Below, piece after piece: positions 12,189 through 21,700 of a DNA stretch of 64,000 nucleotides. A program made the translations under genes and the position numbers. Each line of letters begins with the position of its first letter. The stretch's first letter is position 1. Source of the DNA: Mayamaea pseudoterrestris (Eukaryota > Bacillariophyta > Bacillariophyceae > Sellaphorales > Sellaphoraceae); NCBI GenBank assembly GCA_027923505.1, contig BROI01000002.1, positions 2,232,001 to 2,296,000 on the forward strand, read 5' to 3'. The notes beneath the pieces were generated by a model. It was not told the DNA's origin and searched no databases. It worked only from the letters and a program-made list of their open reading frames with translations.

Positions 12189-12944
12189 TTAAACTGCAAA
12201 CGAACTTCCACAGCCACAAGACTCTTCAGCGTTTGGATTGTAAAACTTGAAGCCTCCACCAATGAGCTCGTCGCTGTAATCTAGTTGCAGTCCATACAAG
12301 TAAAGCATGCTCTTGGCGTCCACTACGCACTGAATGCGCTCGCCGGAATACTCATCGACAACGTCGTCCTCCTGAATGGATTCCTGCGACTCAAAATCCA
12401 TGACGTAGCTCATTCCTGATGTAATGAATAAGCGGTGAGTTTTACAAGTATTTAATGCAAGGTCGAACGCGAAGTAGGAATTTATTCTGAACGCAAACTT
12501 ACCAGAACAACCGCCACTTCGGACGCCCTAAAAACCAGGAGAAGAAATAGAGCGTGAGGCACCGTAGAGCACACCATAACTTCCTTTGTTCCTTCAAAAT
12601 CAGTTTTTTCATCTTGCTCTCGCTTTATATAGTAGACATACCATTCGAAGTATCAATGGATTTGCTTCCTGCTTGTCACGCAGTTCGCGGAGCCGCTTCA
12701 TGGCATTCGGCTGGATCACGACAACGGCATCGTCGGGGACTTGGTAGTCGAATGCAGGATCTGCTTGTGTTGATGACATTGTTTCTGTAGTCTCGACATT
12801 GTTTTTTGTGGAAGAATTCAATTTGGAGAATGTTCTACGCGAAAACGAAGCTGACGGCGAGGGAATCCATGCATATGATAAGTTAATTGCGACTGATAGC
12901 AAGACAGCAGTGAGCAGCAGAAGTTGCCTATGAAAGTAACTCAT
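12189..12944 (-). CDS. sufA: Plastid SufA/IscA-type iron-sulfur carrier, with 25-base exon
   Basis: A-type carrier that holds and passes on Fe-S clusters. Exons 12642-12944, 12503-12527 and 12189-12415 join in frame to give 184 residues. The 25-base middle exon encodes GVRSGGCSG with the first conserved cysteine; the CGCG pair lies in [11 protein letters not shown] at the C-terminus. All three conserved cysteines are present. The N-terminus ([16 protein letters not shown]...) is a signal peptide ending [10 protein letters not shown], a diatom plastid motif, so the protein should act in the plastid SUF pathway. Without the micro-exon the reading frame and the first cysteine would be lost. The start is taken at 12944 because it opens the signal peptide directly; an upstream in-frame ATG lies at 12983. 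Confidence 0.92.
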
Positions 12945-13344
12945 GATGAATGTGTGAAAGAACGTGATTAGTAGTAGTAGCAAGGAAAGCGATGAAGTGC
13001 TTGGTGAATCCTCATGGCGGCAGGCGGACGACGCGTGTTTTGCTGACGTGTCAATGTCGTAGTGCTACTTGGCACGCGCGCCAAGCGACACCGCCTTTTC
13101 GGCCAAAGGCTGCGCATCGCTGGACCAGCTATTACACCCAAGCACAGATCCATTACTGCGGCAACTTCATGATTTGGATAGGTAATAGATCGTGTTATAG
13201 GCATATGAATATGAATATGTAAATGATATATTATACTGTAGGTGACTGAGCTGATTGGATGCTCAAAGAGTTACTGCGCAACAATTGTTGTCGCGCCAGG
13301 GTCGAGCCACGCATTTTTTAGTCTGGCCAAACGTTGTTTGAGAG
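12945..13344. other. Intergenic, upstream of sufA
   Basis: Between two minus-strand genes. A short plus-strand frame is open at 12992-13222, but it shows no recognisable domain and I do not call it. No other feature is visible. Confidence 0.5.
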
Positions 13345-14712
13345 CTAGTAGGTTGAGCACTTTTCGTGGCAGCACTCGTTTGTACATGCACGGCTAGGTC
13401 CATCTGCCAAGTACTCGCGTATCTTTCGTCGGCTTGCGTTGGATAGCTGAGGTGGCTGTTGGTGGCTTTCATATAAATTGACTGCATATTCGTACAAGAC
13501 ATCGTCCAGCACAGACATCAATGGGTCCCAAGCAGTATCTTCCATCGCTACATCTTTGGCGTACGCAAAAGTGGAGTCATCATACTTTGGAAATTTTGGC
13601 GGCGGGACGGTCCAACCAATGTGTCGTGCAAACGTTTGGTACGTTTCCTGAAAACGCTCCGTGAACATAATGTTTTCAAACAGCCGTAAACGTTCCAGCG
13701 CATATGTGAAATCCTCCTCCGATAGTTGATACTTTGGTTTGTTCATGCACCTTGTCCCACAAATCTTGCGGACGATCCAATTGTCCGGCTGCCGCGTCCA
13801 CCATGAATGAAAGGTAGTCGTCATATCATTATACGCGCGGCACATGTTCTTCCAGTGTGAGAAATAACGCGCTTGACTGTTGCGAAGAACAATCACGTAT
13901 CGATACATGGACGTATCCATGGCGGTATACATGTCACGTTCATTGGCAACCAAGTCGTAGTGGGTCGTACGAGCGAACGTTTGCTGCGCCTCGAGCGAGT
14001 CGTCTCCACCGCAGCAGCGTTGATTCGTTTGAATGTTGCAGTTGCTCTTTGAAACGTTGAGTTTGTTGGCGCGCGCCGTGGCGCACAGTAGAGTGCCGGC
14101 TGACTTGTGAATGTGCAAAAAGTATATTGTTCTGTTGTCGTTTGGCATTGATTTCCGTTCGATGAGCGGAAGAATCAGATTTGTTTCATTTGCTGCTGCT
14201 GGAGCAGCAATGCCTCTAGCTGCTGGATTTTCATTTGTTTCTGAGTGCGCTAGATGTGAAGGAAAGTGGGCAGACTCATGCTTGCCCGTTCGTGTTGACC
14301 CGTTATTAGCTGGACCCGATGCTAAAGCAAATGGCGCTGATCCACCCGCTCGTTCCCATAGATGTTTTACATCTCCAGTGAAGCTTATTTGTCTCTGAAA
14401 CAGTTTTAGCCGACCAATGATATGGTTTCCCATTCCCGTGCAGGACGAGTCAGGTGTGGTTGCACAATTATATATGGTAGCTCTTGTCCCTCGCAGCTGC
14501 AGCGTCTTGCTGTGTTGTTGAACAGTAATGCCGACTCCAAAGTTACTTGTCATTTCATTGCCACTTGTTCGTGATGCAGTAGTTAGAGGTTTTTCCAGCA
14601 AGGCTCGATGGTGCGAACGTACGGACGCATCGATATCCACTGCGAAGTAAAGGAACACTTGAAACACACCATAGGAGCAGCTCAATGCGACGAGAAACTT
14701 TCGTGTTTGCAT
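13345..14712 (-). CDS. Sulfotransferase-family type II membrane protein
   Basis: A single exon of 455 residues. Residues about 6-26 (FLVALSCSYGVFQVFLYFAV) form a signal anchor with a short cytosolic tail, the layout of a Golgi carbohydrate sulfotransferase. After a low-complexity stem, YFLHIHKSAGTLLCATARAN fits the 5'-phosphosulfate-binding loop, and RYVIVLRNSQARYFSHW fits the 3'-phosphate-binding segment (R...S pattern). Several cysteines in the C-terminal half (CCGGD, ICGTRCMN, the ending CTNECCHEKC) suggest disulfides. The likely reaction is transfer of sulfate from PAPS to a glycan or protein in the Golgi; the acceptor cannot be read from sequence. It is divergent from the VKOR gene, with 269 bases between the start codons. 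Confidence 0.8.
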   Translation of the reverse strand: MQTRKFLVALSCSYGVFQVFLYFAVDIDASVRSHHRALLEKPLTTASRTSGNEMTSNFGVGITVQQHSKTLQLRGTRATIYNCATTPDSSCTGMGNHIIGRLKLFQRQISFTGDVKHLWERAGGSAPFALASGPANNGSTRTGKHESAHFPSHLAHSETNENPAARGIAAPAAANETNLILPLIERKSMPNDNRTIYFLHIHKSAGTLLCATARANKLNVSKSNCNIQTNQRCCGGDDSLEAQQTFARTTHYDLVANERDMYTAMDTSMYRYVIVLRNSQARYFSHWKNMCRAYNDMTTTFHSWWTRQPDNWIVRKICGTRCMNKPKYQLSEEDFTYALERLRLFENIMFTERFQETYQTFARHIGWTVPPPKFPKYDDSTFAYAKDVAMEDTAWDPLMSVLDDVLYEYAVNLYESHQQPPQLSNASRRKIREYLADGPSRACTNECCHEKCSTY

Positions 14713-14874
14713 CTTGCTGTTTTTTGCAGCTACACACTTGGTGCATTTGTTTGATCATGTAAATAGCGGCAAGGGTGAAAGGACGGATGATTCTTGTCGG
14801 CGTCGACGAAAACAATAATGTGAGGACAAGGTGGATCGGCTCGCTCGATCGACCGCGCGACAACGCGCCTTTGA

Positions 14875-14882
14875 TACCGGTA
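14875..14882. promoter_or_regulatory. TACCGGTA palindrome in divergent promoter
   Basis: The palindrome sits in the gap between the divergent sulfotransferase and VKOR genes, within the longer text GATACCGGTACGAT. It is one of twelve copies of TACCGGTA or TACCGATA noted by eye, eleven of them non-coding. A regulatory role is inferred. Confidence 0.4.
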
Positions 14883-14981
14883 CGATATTTGTGACAAAGG
14901 GTTCGACGACGCACAAGTTGAACCAAACCTTGCGCCGTTTCTTCTCCCTTCCTTCATCCTATTATACATACACTGGCAAAC

Positions 14982-16211
14982 ATGAGGACAAGACTGTCAC
15001 TCGCCGTCGTCTTTTCATACCTCGCTGCTGCATTCACATTTTCGCCGCGGAGGATACAGCGAAAAGCAACAATTATCTCATCGAATCTGCACCAAGAACA
15101 GTCGTCCTTTTGTTGTTCCGTCGCGCAACACTGCCATTTTCAACTCTACAACAGCAAGAGCAACAACAATAATAACATTGCAGCTATTACAGACAGCGAC
15201 AATATTAAATGTTGGAATCCTACCGTGCGCATCGTCATGGGAACTCTTGGCGCTGCAGGTCTCGTGGAAACGGCCTTTTTGTCGTACGTCAAGCTCTTTG
15301 GCGAAGCAAGCACTCTGGCGGAAATGTGCGGACTTTCCGGAGACTGTGGCAGCGTACTGAATGGACCATACGCAATCATTCCCGGCACCACAAACCTTCC
15401 GTTGGCGCTGCTGGGCATGGTGGCGTATGCAATTGTCACCTTGTTGGCAGTGCAGCCATTGCTCGCGTCGCCAGCGCTTTCGGAAGAGGATGAAGACGTT
15501 AATCGCGTCTTGCTGGCAGCAGTGAGCACTGGCATGGGAGTCTTTTCCGCTTGCCTAATGGTGCTGCTGTATGGAGTCTTGCATGAAAGTTGCAAGTTTT
15601 GTGTCGCGTCCGCAGTCTTGTCTGTTTTGCTGACAAAACTGGCGTGGGCAACCTCGCTCGTTCCCAAGCAGCACACCAAGAGTGCCATACAAACCAGTAT
15701 TGGAACGTCACTGACGGCTCTGGTGGCGGCAGCAACCATAGTCTTGGCAAATACGAGTCCGTCGGACGCGTCGGCTGTCAACTTTGCCGGAACATTGGTT
15801 GGAAATGGATCATCATCATCCAGCAGTCTTGCAGTTGCTGCATATGACAAGAGTATTGTTCAAGTTGATAAAGGACTATCACCTCCACTAATCACCACGA
15901 CTTCATCTCCGCAGGCGCTCCAACTAGCATCCAAGCTGCAGTCGCTCGATACTCGACTATTTGGCGCCTACTGGTGCAGTCACTGCTACGATCAAAAGCA
16001 AACACTTGGCGAGCAAGCCATGCGCAAGATTCCCTACGTTGAATGCAGCAAGGAAGGTTTTCGGGAGCAAAGCAAACTATGCAAGGAAGCCAACGTTCCG
16101 GGATATCCAACGTGGGAGATTGCCGGCAAGCTATATCCGGGCGAGCAGTCGCTGGAGGAGTTGGAGGAAATTGTAGCAAAAGCTGTGCAGCAGCAACAAA
16201 ATAATAGCTAA
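14982..16211 (+). CDS. LTO1: Plastid VKOR-thioredoxin fusion (LTO1-type thiol oxidoreductase)
   Basis: Forms disulfide bonds in the thylakoid lumen using quinone as acceptor. The single exon gives 409 residues. The N-terminus MRTRLSLAVVFSYLAAAFTF has the diatom plastid cleavage motif AAA-FTF. The VKOR part carries the shuttle cysteines C116 and C122 (CGLSGDC) and the active-site pair C204/C207 (CKFC), with four hydrophobic helices. A C-terminal thioredoxin-like domain follows, with active site C332/C335 (WCSHC) and the cis-Pro region VPGYPTW. This is the complete domain order of plant LTO1 and cyanobacterial VKOR-Trx proteins. In plants the protein supports photosystem II assembly; that role here is inferred from the family. 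All key cysteines are present. Confidence 0.95.
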   Translation: MRTRLSLAVVFSYLAAAFTFSPRRIQRKATIISSNLHQEQSSFCCSVAQHCHFQLYNSKSNNNNNIAAITDSDNIKCWNPTVRIVMGTLGAAGLVETAFLSYVKLFGEASTLAEMCGLSGDCGSVLNGPYAIIPGTTNLPLALLGMVAYAIVTLLAVQPLLASPALSEEDEDVNRVLLAAVSTGMGVFSACLMVLLYGVLHESCKFCVASAVLSVLLTKLAWATSLVPKQHTKSAIQTSIGTSLTALVAAATIVLANTSPSDASAVNFAGTLVGNGSSSSSSLAVAAYDKSIVQVDKGLSPPLITTTSSPQALQLASKLQSLDTRLFGAYWCSHCYDQKQTLGEQAMRKIPYVECSKEGFREQSKLCKEANVPGYPTWEIAGKLYPGEQSLEELEEIVAKAVQQQQNNS

Positions 16212-16262
16212 AGTTATCAATATTATCATAAATCATTCTCAATCCAAAAATTTTCCGGCTAT

Positions 16263-18149
16263 TTAATACTGCTGTTCAGGTGCAGTGTCGTCGTCAGGGC
16301 TTCCTGACGGAAATTCCTCGCTTGGCATATCTTCCTCCATGGCACCACCATCTGACGATGACACCGCTGCAGCAATCGCAATATTAGCTGGTACACCTTG
16401 CTCATTTGCGTTACTCGACTCAATCTCGTCCAGATAAGCAGCTGCCTCTCGTCCCTGCAAGACAATTTGCTCCACAGTGGTATTGAATGACATGCAGTTC
16501 ATGCATCGGACTCCCAGAAAATGCCATCGTCGATTGGAATCATTCTGCTCGCAGTCATTACAAAAAATATTGACAACGCGGGCCATTTCGCTCGGAACAG
16601 GCTGCAACGCAATCCCCATGGCAATGGCCGACCACGTGGACGCCATGTGCTCGGGCGTTTCCGCCGTCTTTTTGCACACCGGACATCGCGTATCATACGA
16701 CGTCAGCTCCTTGAAGCAGTGCCAATGAATCGCATGCCCACATGGCATTTCATGACTCGCGTATCTAGAACTAAACAAGTCTTCCTGACAGACGGGACAG
16801 TTGCTCATGTACTTGCCAGCCTTGCAGTTGTGATCGTCAAACAGTAGCGCGTCAATGCACATGCCGCACGAGTCGCAGTGACGAAAGTTTTCGCGGCCAC
16901 CCACCCGACAAAAGCCGCAGTTGGCGCAGTGGTAGGGAGACTCGCGGGAAGACATCCACAGGTTGCAAACGTTGCAGTGGTACTCGCCGAACTGAACATT
17001 GCAGTTGACGCAATTGTTGCTGTAATCCACCGTAACAAGATGAGTGTGAGAAACAGAAACGAAAACAAAATACTCAAAGTAAATGCCCAAATACCGTTGC
17101 ATCATCATTTATACTCACGCTTTACTCGACTGCCGCACATGGCAGGACCGGCAAATGACTTCTCGAATCATGAATCGATCAATCGCATGATGATTCTCTT
17201 CCTCCTCCTCCAAATCGAGCGGCATGGACCGCCGTCGATCCATTTTGGACTTGTGCTTTAGCTCACTCAATTGATCAACCATCATGTTGGTTGGTGACTG
17301 CTGCTGCTGCTCTATATTATTGTCGCGCTTGCTTGTTCTCCAATGCAGCGGCTTTGGTAGAACGGGACACTCGTCGTGACAAATGCGACAACCAAACGCT
17401 AAACCGCAGCATGGACTCACAATGGTGCAGTGGCGTTCGTAGTGACTGCAAACGGGTCGCGACAGCTCCATCATGCGCGAAATTTGCGCCGGGTGCGAAT
17501 CGAAAATGGTGGTGCTGGCCGCCGCCGCGACGCGATCCACGTCGCTCCAGTCTTGGAGCGAGTAGGAGCGGCCGTGAATCTGGCGATAGGAGAAACCGCG
17601 GGGAAAGTCTGTCATGTTATTGTTGTTGGTGTTGGCAGCAGCACTCGTGGAGTGCGTCGACTGCAAGCTAGTGTGCGTGACGGAACTGGCGACGGATCGG
17701 TCATCCGACGTTGCATAGTAGCGATCACTGTTATTGTAGCCGTAGACAATGTCATCCGGGGACATGGCAGCATCCCCCATAATGGCGTCACCTTCCTCAT
17801 CGGAGGAAAAGTAGTCGTGGGCTTGGGCGGCGGCGCGAGCCATTAGACTGGCGTAATGCTGACCTCCACCCGTATTGGCCGACTCGTCGGAGGATTGGTA
17901 GGAATGAAAGGAGGAGTTTTGGGAGGAAACTTGCGATGACATGCTTCGGCGACGGCCATCCATAAGTGCTTGAATTGCCTTGTTCTTTTCGTGCTGCGAA
18001 AGAGTCGAGTCTCCCATGATTTCCTGGATCTTTTTTCGGCGACTCGTTTGTTCGTCTTCGGATGTATGGTCGGCTGCAGCTGCTATCGGTACTTGCTGCT
18101 GCTGTTGGTCAAGGGGAGGAGAAGAAGCATCATCATTTTCATCGTCCAT
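16263..18149 (-). CDS. CHY/RING zinc-finger ubiquitin ligase (RCHY1/PIRH2 type)
   Basis: E3 ubiquitin ligase family. Exons 17119-18149 and 16263-17019 surround a 99-base intron and give 595 residues. The CHY finger begins at CSHYERHCTIVSPCC and continues with FGCRICHDECP. The intron cuts the domain between CRSCHVRQSSKA and NNCVNC. The CTCHY finger follows (FRHCDSCGMCID), then a RING-H2 (CPVCQEDL...MPCGHAIHWHCF...CPVC), then a zinc ribbon (CNDC...CMNC). The order matches human RCHY1 and plant MIEL1. Unusual here is an extension of about 230 residues before the CHY finger, rich in Gln, Ser and Asn, plus an acidic C-terminal tail. The substrate is not predictable. The start ATG at 18149 is the first in the frame. 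Confidence 0.93.
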
Positions 18150-18786
18150 TATTTTGTTATCTTCAGGCAGAGAATAATTTTAGCCAGCTTTATAGTAAAT
18201 GAGGCAAACTTCGATTCTGGTTCGTCAGAATCAAAAAGTCTTGCAACTATGAAATTTATTGAATGATGCAAACACCTTGCACCTTATTGCAGGGTTGACT
18301 CGGGCCTTGTGACGATTGGCGTGAACTAGGAACAAGAAGTATGGAGTACGGTATGATTTCAGCCGTCGTCACAACCTGTCACATCCTCATGGTGGCGGAG
18401 GAAATTTCGCGTGACTGCCGCCCGAACCTTTATAGGTCGGAACCCGGAGAGAGTCATTTTAGTTTCGCTGAGACAGTTACTCTTTCTACTACGGTAGCTT
18501 AGCTATGTACAGGTTCACTCCGTCAAGCCTGCGCAATCGCTCGCCGACAGTATATTTCATTACAAACCCAACTATAAGCTGGAGCAAACATCGAGCCGAA
18601 CTTGTGAAAGAAGACAGTGTTTTCCGCTACCTAGCTGATATAGTACGGCATTGCTGACAATAATGTTTGCTTGACCCAAACAGTCATTGTTAATTGCTAT
18701 CACTACCTTTCAAAATATATATAAATCATCATCTACTACAAACCGCAAACCCAAACACCACAACCCAAAACATGTATTCTCGTCGC
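18150..18786. other. Intergenic, no gene seen
   Basis: It holds the promoter of the RING gene and the 3' UTR of the next minus-strand gene. No convincing coding frame or RNA gene is visible. A near-copy of the shared motif (GAGTACGGTATG) occurs at about 18346. Confidence 0.5.
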
Positions 18787-21700
18787 TCATTTCGCTCCAG
18801 CCGCCAAGCATGGACTAACGTAATCCTTGTCAACATTGCTCGTCACAAAGACCAGCTCCATGTTATTTTCCTTCAATCGCTCCTGGAAAAGCACCAAGGC
18901 AATGGACACGGAACTTCGGCTCATGCTGGTACTATTGTCCACGTATAAGGCCACCTTTTGAATGTTCTTGCGCTTGCTCAAGCCAATGTTGCATTCGGAG
19001 TACCAGTCGGCCGGGTTTTCGCGGTCTTGGTCGTCCCGATTCACCTCGGCGAAGATATTCTTGCTGTTGTCATCAAAGGCATCTGGAACAGCGAGTCCAC
19101 CTGAAGTGCCGGGAGGAACGGGACGCAGGAGGCAAAAGGGTCGCTTGGGAAAGGTTTCATCCAAGGTTTTCCATTTGGAATCCATGTTGCGACCCTTGTT
19201 TTCGTCAATGACAGCAACGCAGGTGAACTCGTCAACTCCAGAAGGGGTAGCTTCCTGCTCGACTGATTGGAGACTGATGATGCCAGGATTGTAGTCGGCG
19301 ATGGTTGGTGTGTACGACTCAACGACTCCGGAGCGGCTGCTATCGTCAAAGCCAACAATCACGGAAGATCCATCACCGCTAATGTCGACATTATACCACT
19401 TGGAAACGGTGTGAAGAATAATTGGCGATCGCACCAAAGTCCACTTCTCCAGATCATTCAAAGCTCGAACACTCACAAGGCCACCCGACAGATATCCTTC
19501 CTCCAGATATGGCCCATCGTAGTAGGCAATCATAGCACCGTTTGCCGTCAAATCGACAGTCTTTCCGATGCGAGCGCTCGCAAACTCCCCGGAAATTACG
19601 TTGCCCATCGGAAGCCATGTCTTGGATGCATCGTAGTATTTGTAAACTTTGACTTGGCCAGCCATTTCGATACCAGCCGTCGGAGAGGCATTTGGAATGC
19701 CAACGGCTAGAATTCGAGCTTCACTTGCAAGAGAAATATCGGTACCAGCCTCATCGCCAGAATCCACTCCAAAAATGTCTTGCCCAAGCTGCTTCCAATT
19801 GTTGATGTCGTACACGGTGACGAGTCCAGCCTTCATGCGACGGCCTGGGCAACCGACTGCTAGCAAGGATCCAGCAGCGTTCATTGAGAGTGAAGCTCCA
19901 CACATGTCACCATTCTCGACGCCTTCCAAAGTGACACCGAGTCTCTGCCAGCCATGATCATTTTCACTGTATCCGAAAACTTCGATTGTCCCCGTTCCTG
20001 GTTCATCCAATGTTGTGTCTGGAGACCCAATCGCAATCTTTGTTCCAAAGGCGTTTGTGGCAACAGCATAGCCAAAGTCGGAGTTTGAGTCAGAAGCTGT
20101 GAGGTACGACCCAAGTGGTCGCCAGTTGCCATCCTTCCATCGATACACGCGTACTTGGTTGGCGAATGGAGCTCCGGCGACGACAGTTGTCCCGTCGGCG
20201 GAGAGCGCCACTGAAGCCCCGAACTGGCCTGCTGTTACCTCTCCTCGCAAGTCATCGCCCACTTGTTGCCATCGATCGTCGATCCGACTAAAGATTTGGA
20301 CTTTTCCGGTGTCATCGTTCGCTCCTGGTGATCCCACAGCCATGACACTGCCATCGCTGTTGTACGAGATAACACCAAAATGCTCGCCATTGCGATCGCC
20401 CGTGAGGCGTGAAGTTTTATCCCAACCCGAAAACTCTGTAGGGGCACTTGTAGGCGGAGGGCTTTGTGCAGGAGCTTCAAGACAAGGCGAAACATAATCC
20501 TGCTGGTCTGCAATGTTGCCATATACGACATCAAAGCCCATCAATGACGACTTTTCGAGGAAGAGTTCATAGGAGGCTTGGACAGAGTCGCTGCTCATTG
20601 TAGGGGTTTCATGGATGTAGAGAATGACACGATCGAGTCCCATCTCAAAGTCAGCTTGTAAACTGCAGAGATCATACCAGTCGGACGCCTCGCTATCCGC
20701 GTCATCGTCTCGTGCCACCGATTTAATAATGGAAGTTGAGTCTGTTCGCAGGCTCGAAGGGATTGACAAGCTGGCCGAGGTCGACTGAGGACGAAGAAGG
20801 CAAAATCCTCGTTGCGGAAACGTTGTGCGAAGGTTTGTCCATTGGGAGGCAAGATTCGTGTCGCTGTTACCGTCAATCACTGCAATGCATTTGACACGAT
20901 CGTTCTGTTCCTCAAAAGACATTTCCGGTTTTGGTTCAGCCAGCACTGCCGCATCAAGCTCGTAAACGGCAGCGTACCCGAGGCTATTGTCTTTTTCAAA
21001 TCCAACTAGGACTGACGATCCATTCTTGCCCATACTAATCGTATAGTACCGACTTACAGACGCAGCAATGATTGATGGACCAATCGGTACCCAGTTTGTT
21101 CCCGACCAAGAGTAAACTGAATATAGACCACCGACTTGGCCCGCTCCTTCCTCCAATCTTCGGCCGCTTGAGTCGTCTCCAAAGTAAGACCCAGCATACA
21201 TGCCCATAGTGGATCCGTCGCCCGATAGACTGAGCGATTGGCCGAGCTTATCACCATTGGCTTGACCGGTAATGGCATCGCCAAACTGCATCCACGTTTC
21301 CGTCGATGTCATGTACTTGTATACGACAACGGCTCCAGCGTCACCATTTCCGGATGCTCCAAGACCAGGCTGGCCCAATGAAAGCGTCTGTCCATCATTG
21401 GAAAGTGAGACCGACGTGCCCATCTTGGCAAAGCTCATTTCACCATCCAAGCTCTGTCCCAGTTGAATCCAGTTTCCGTTCATGTATTCGTACACGACGA
21501 CGCTTCCAGCATCCGTCTGCGACGATCCAACGCCATCCTTGCCTGGAAGGCCAACGGCAAGAATGTAGCCATTGCTTGACAAGTCTAAAGAGAATCCGGC
21601 CATGTCTCCATTCTCGCTACCCACTAAAGAAAGTCCAAGGTTGATCCACTTCATGCTGCTCTCACTGTAACCGTACACGGATACTGATCCAGGACGATCA

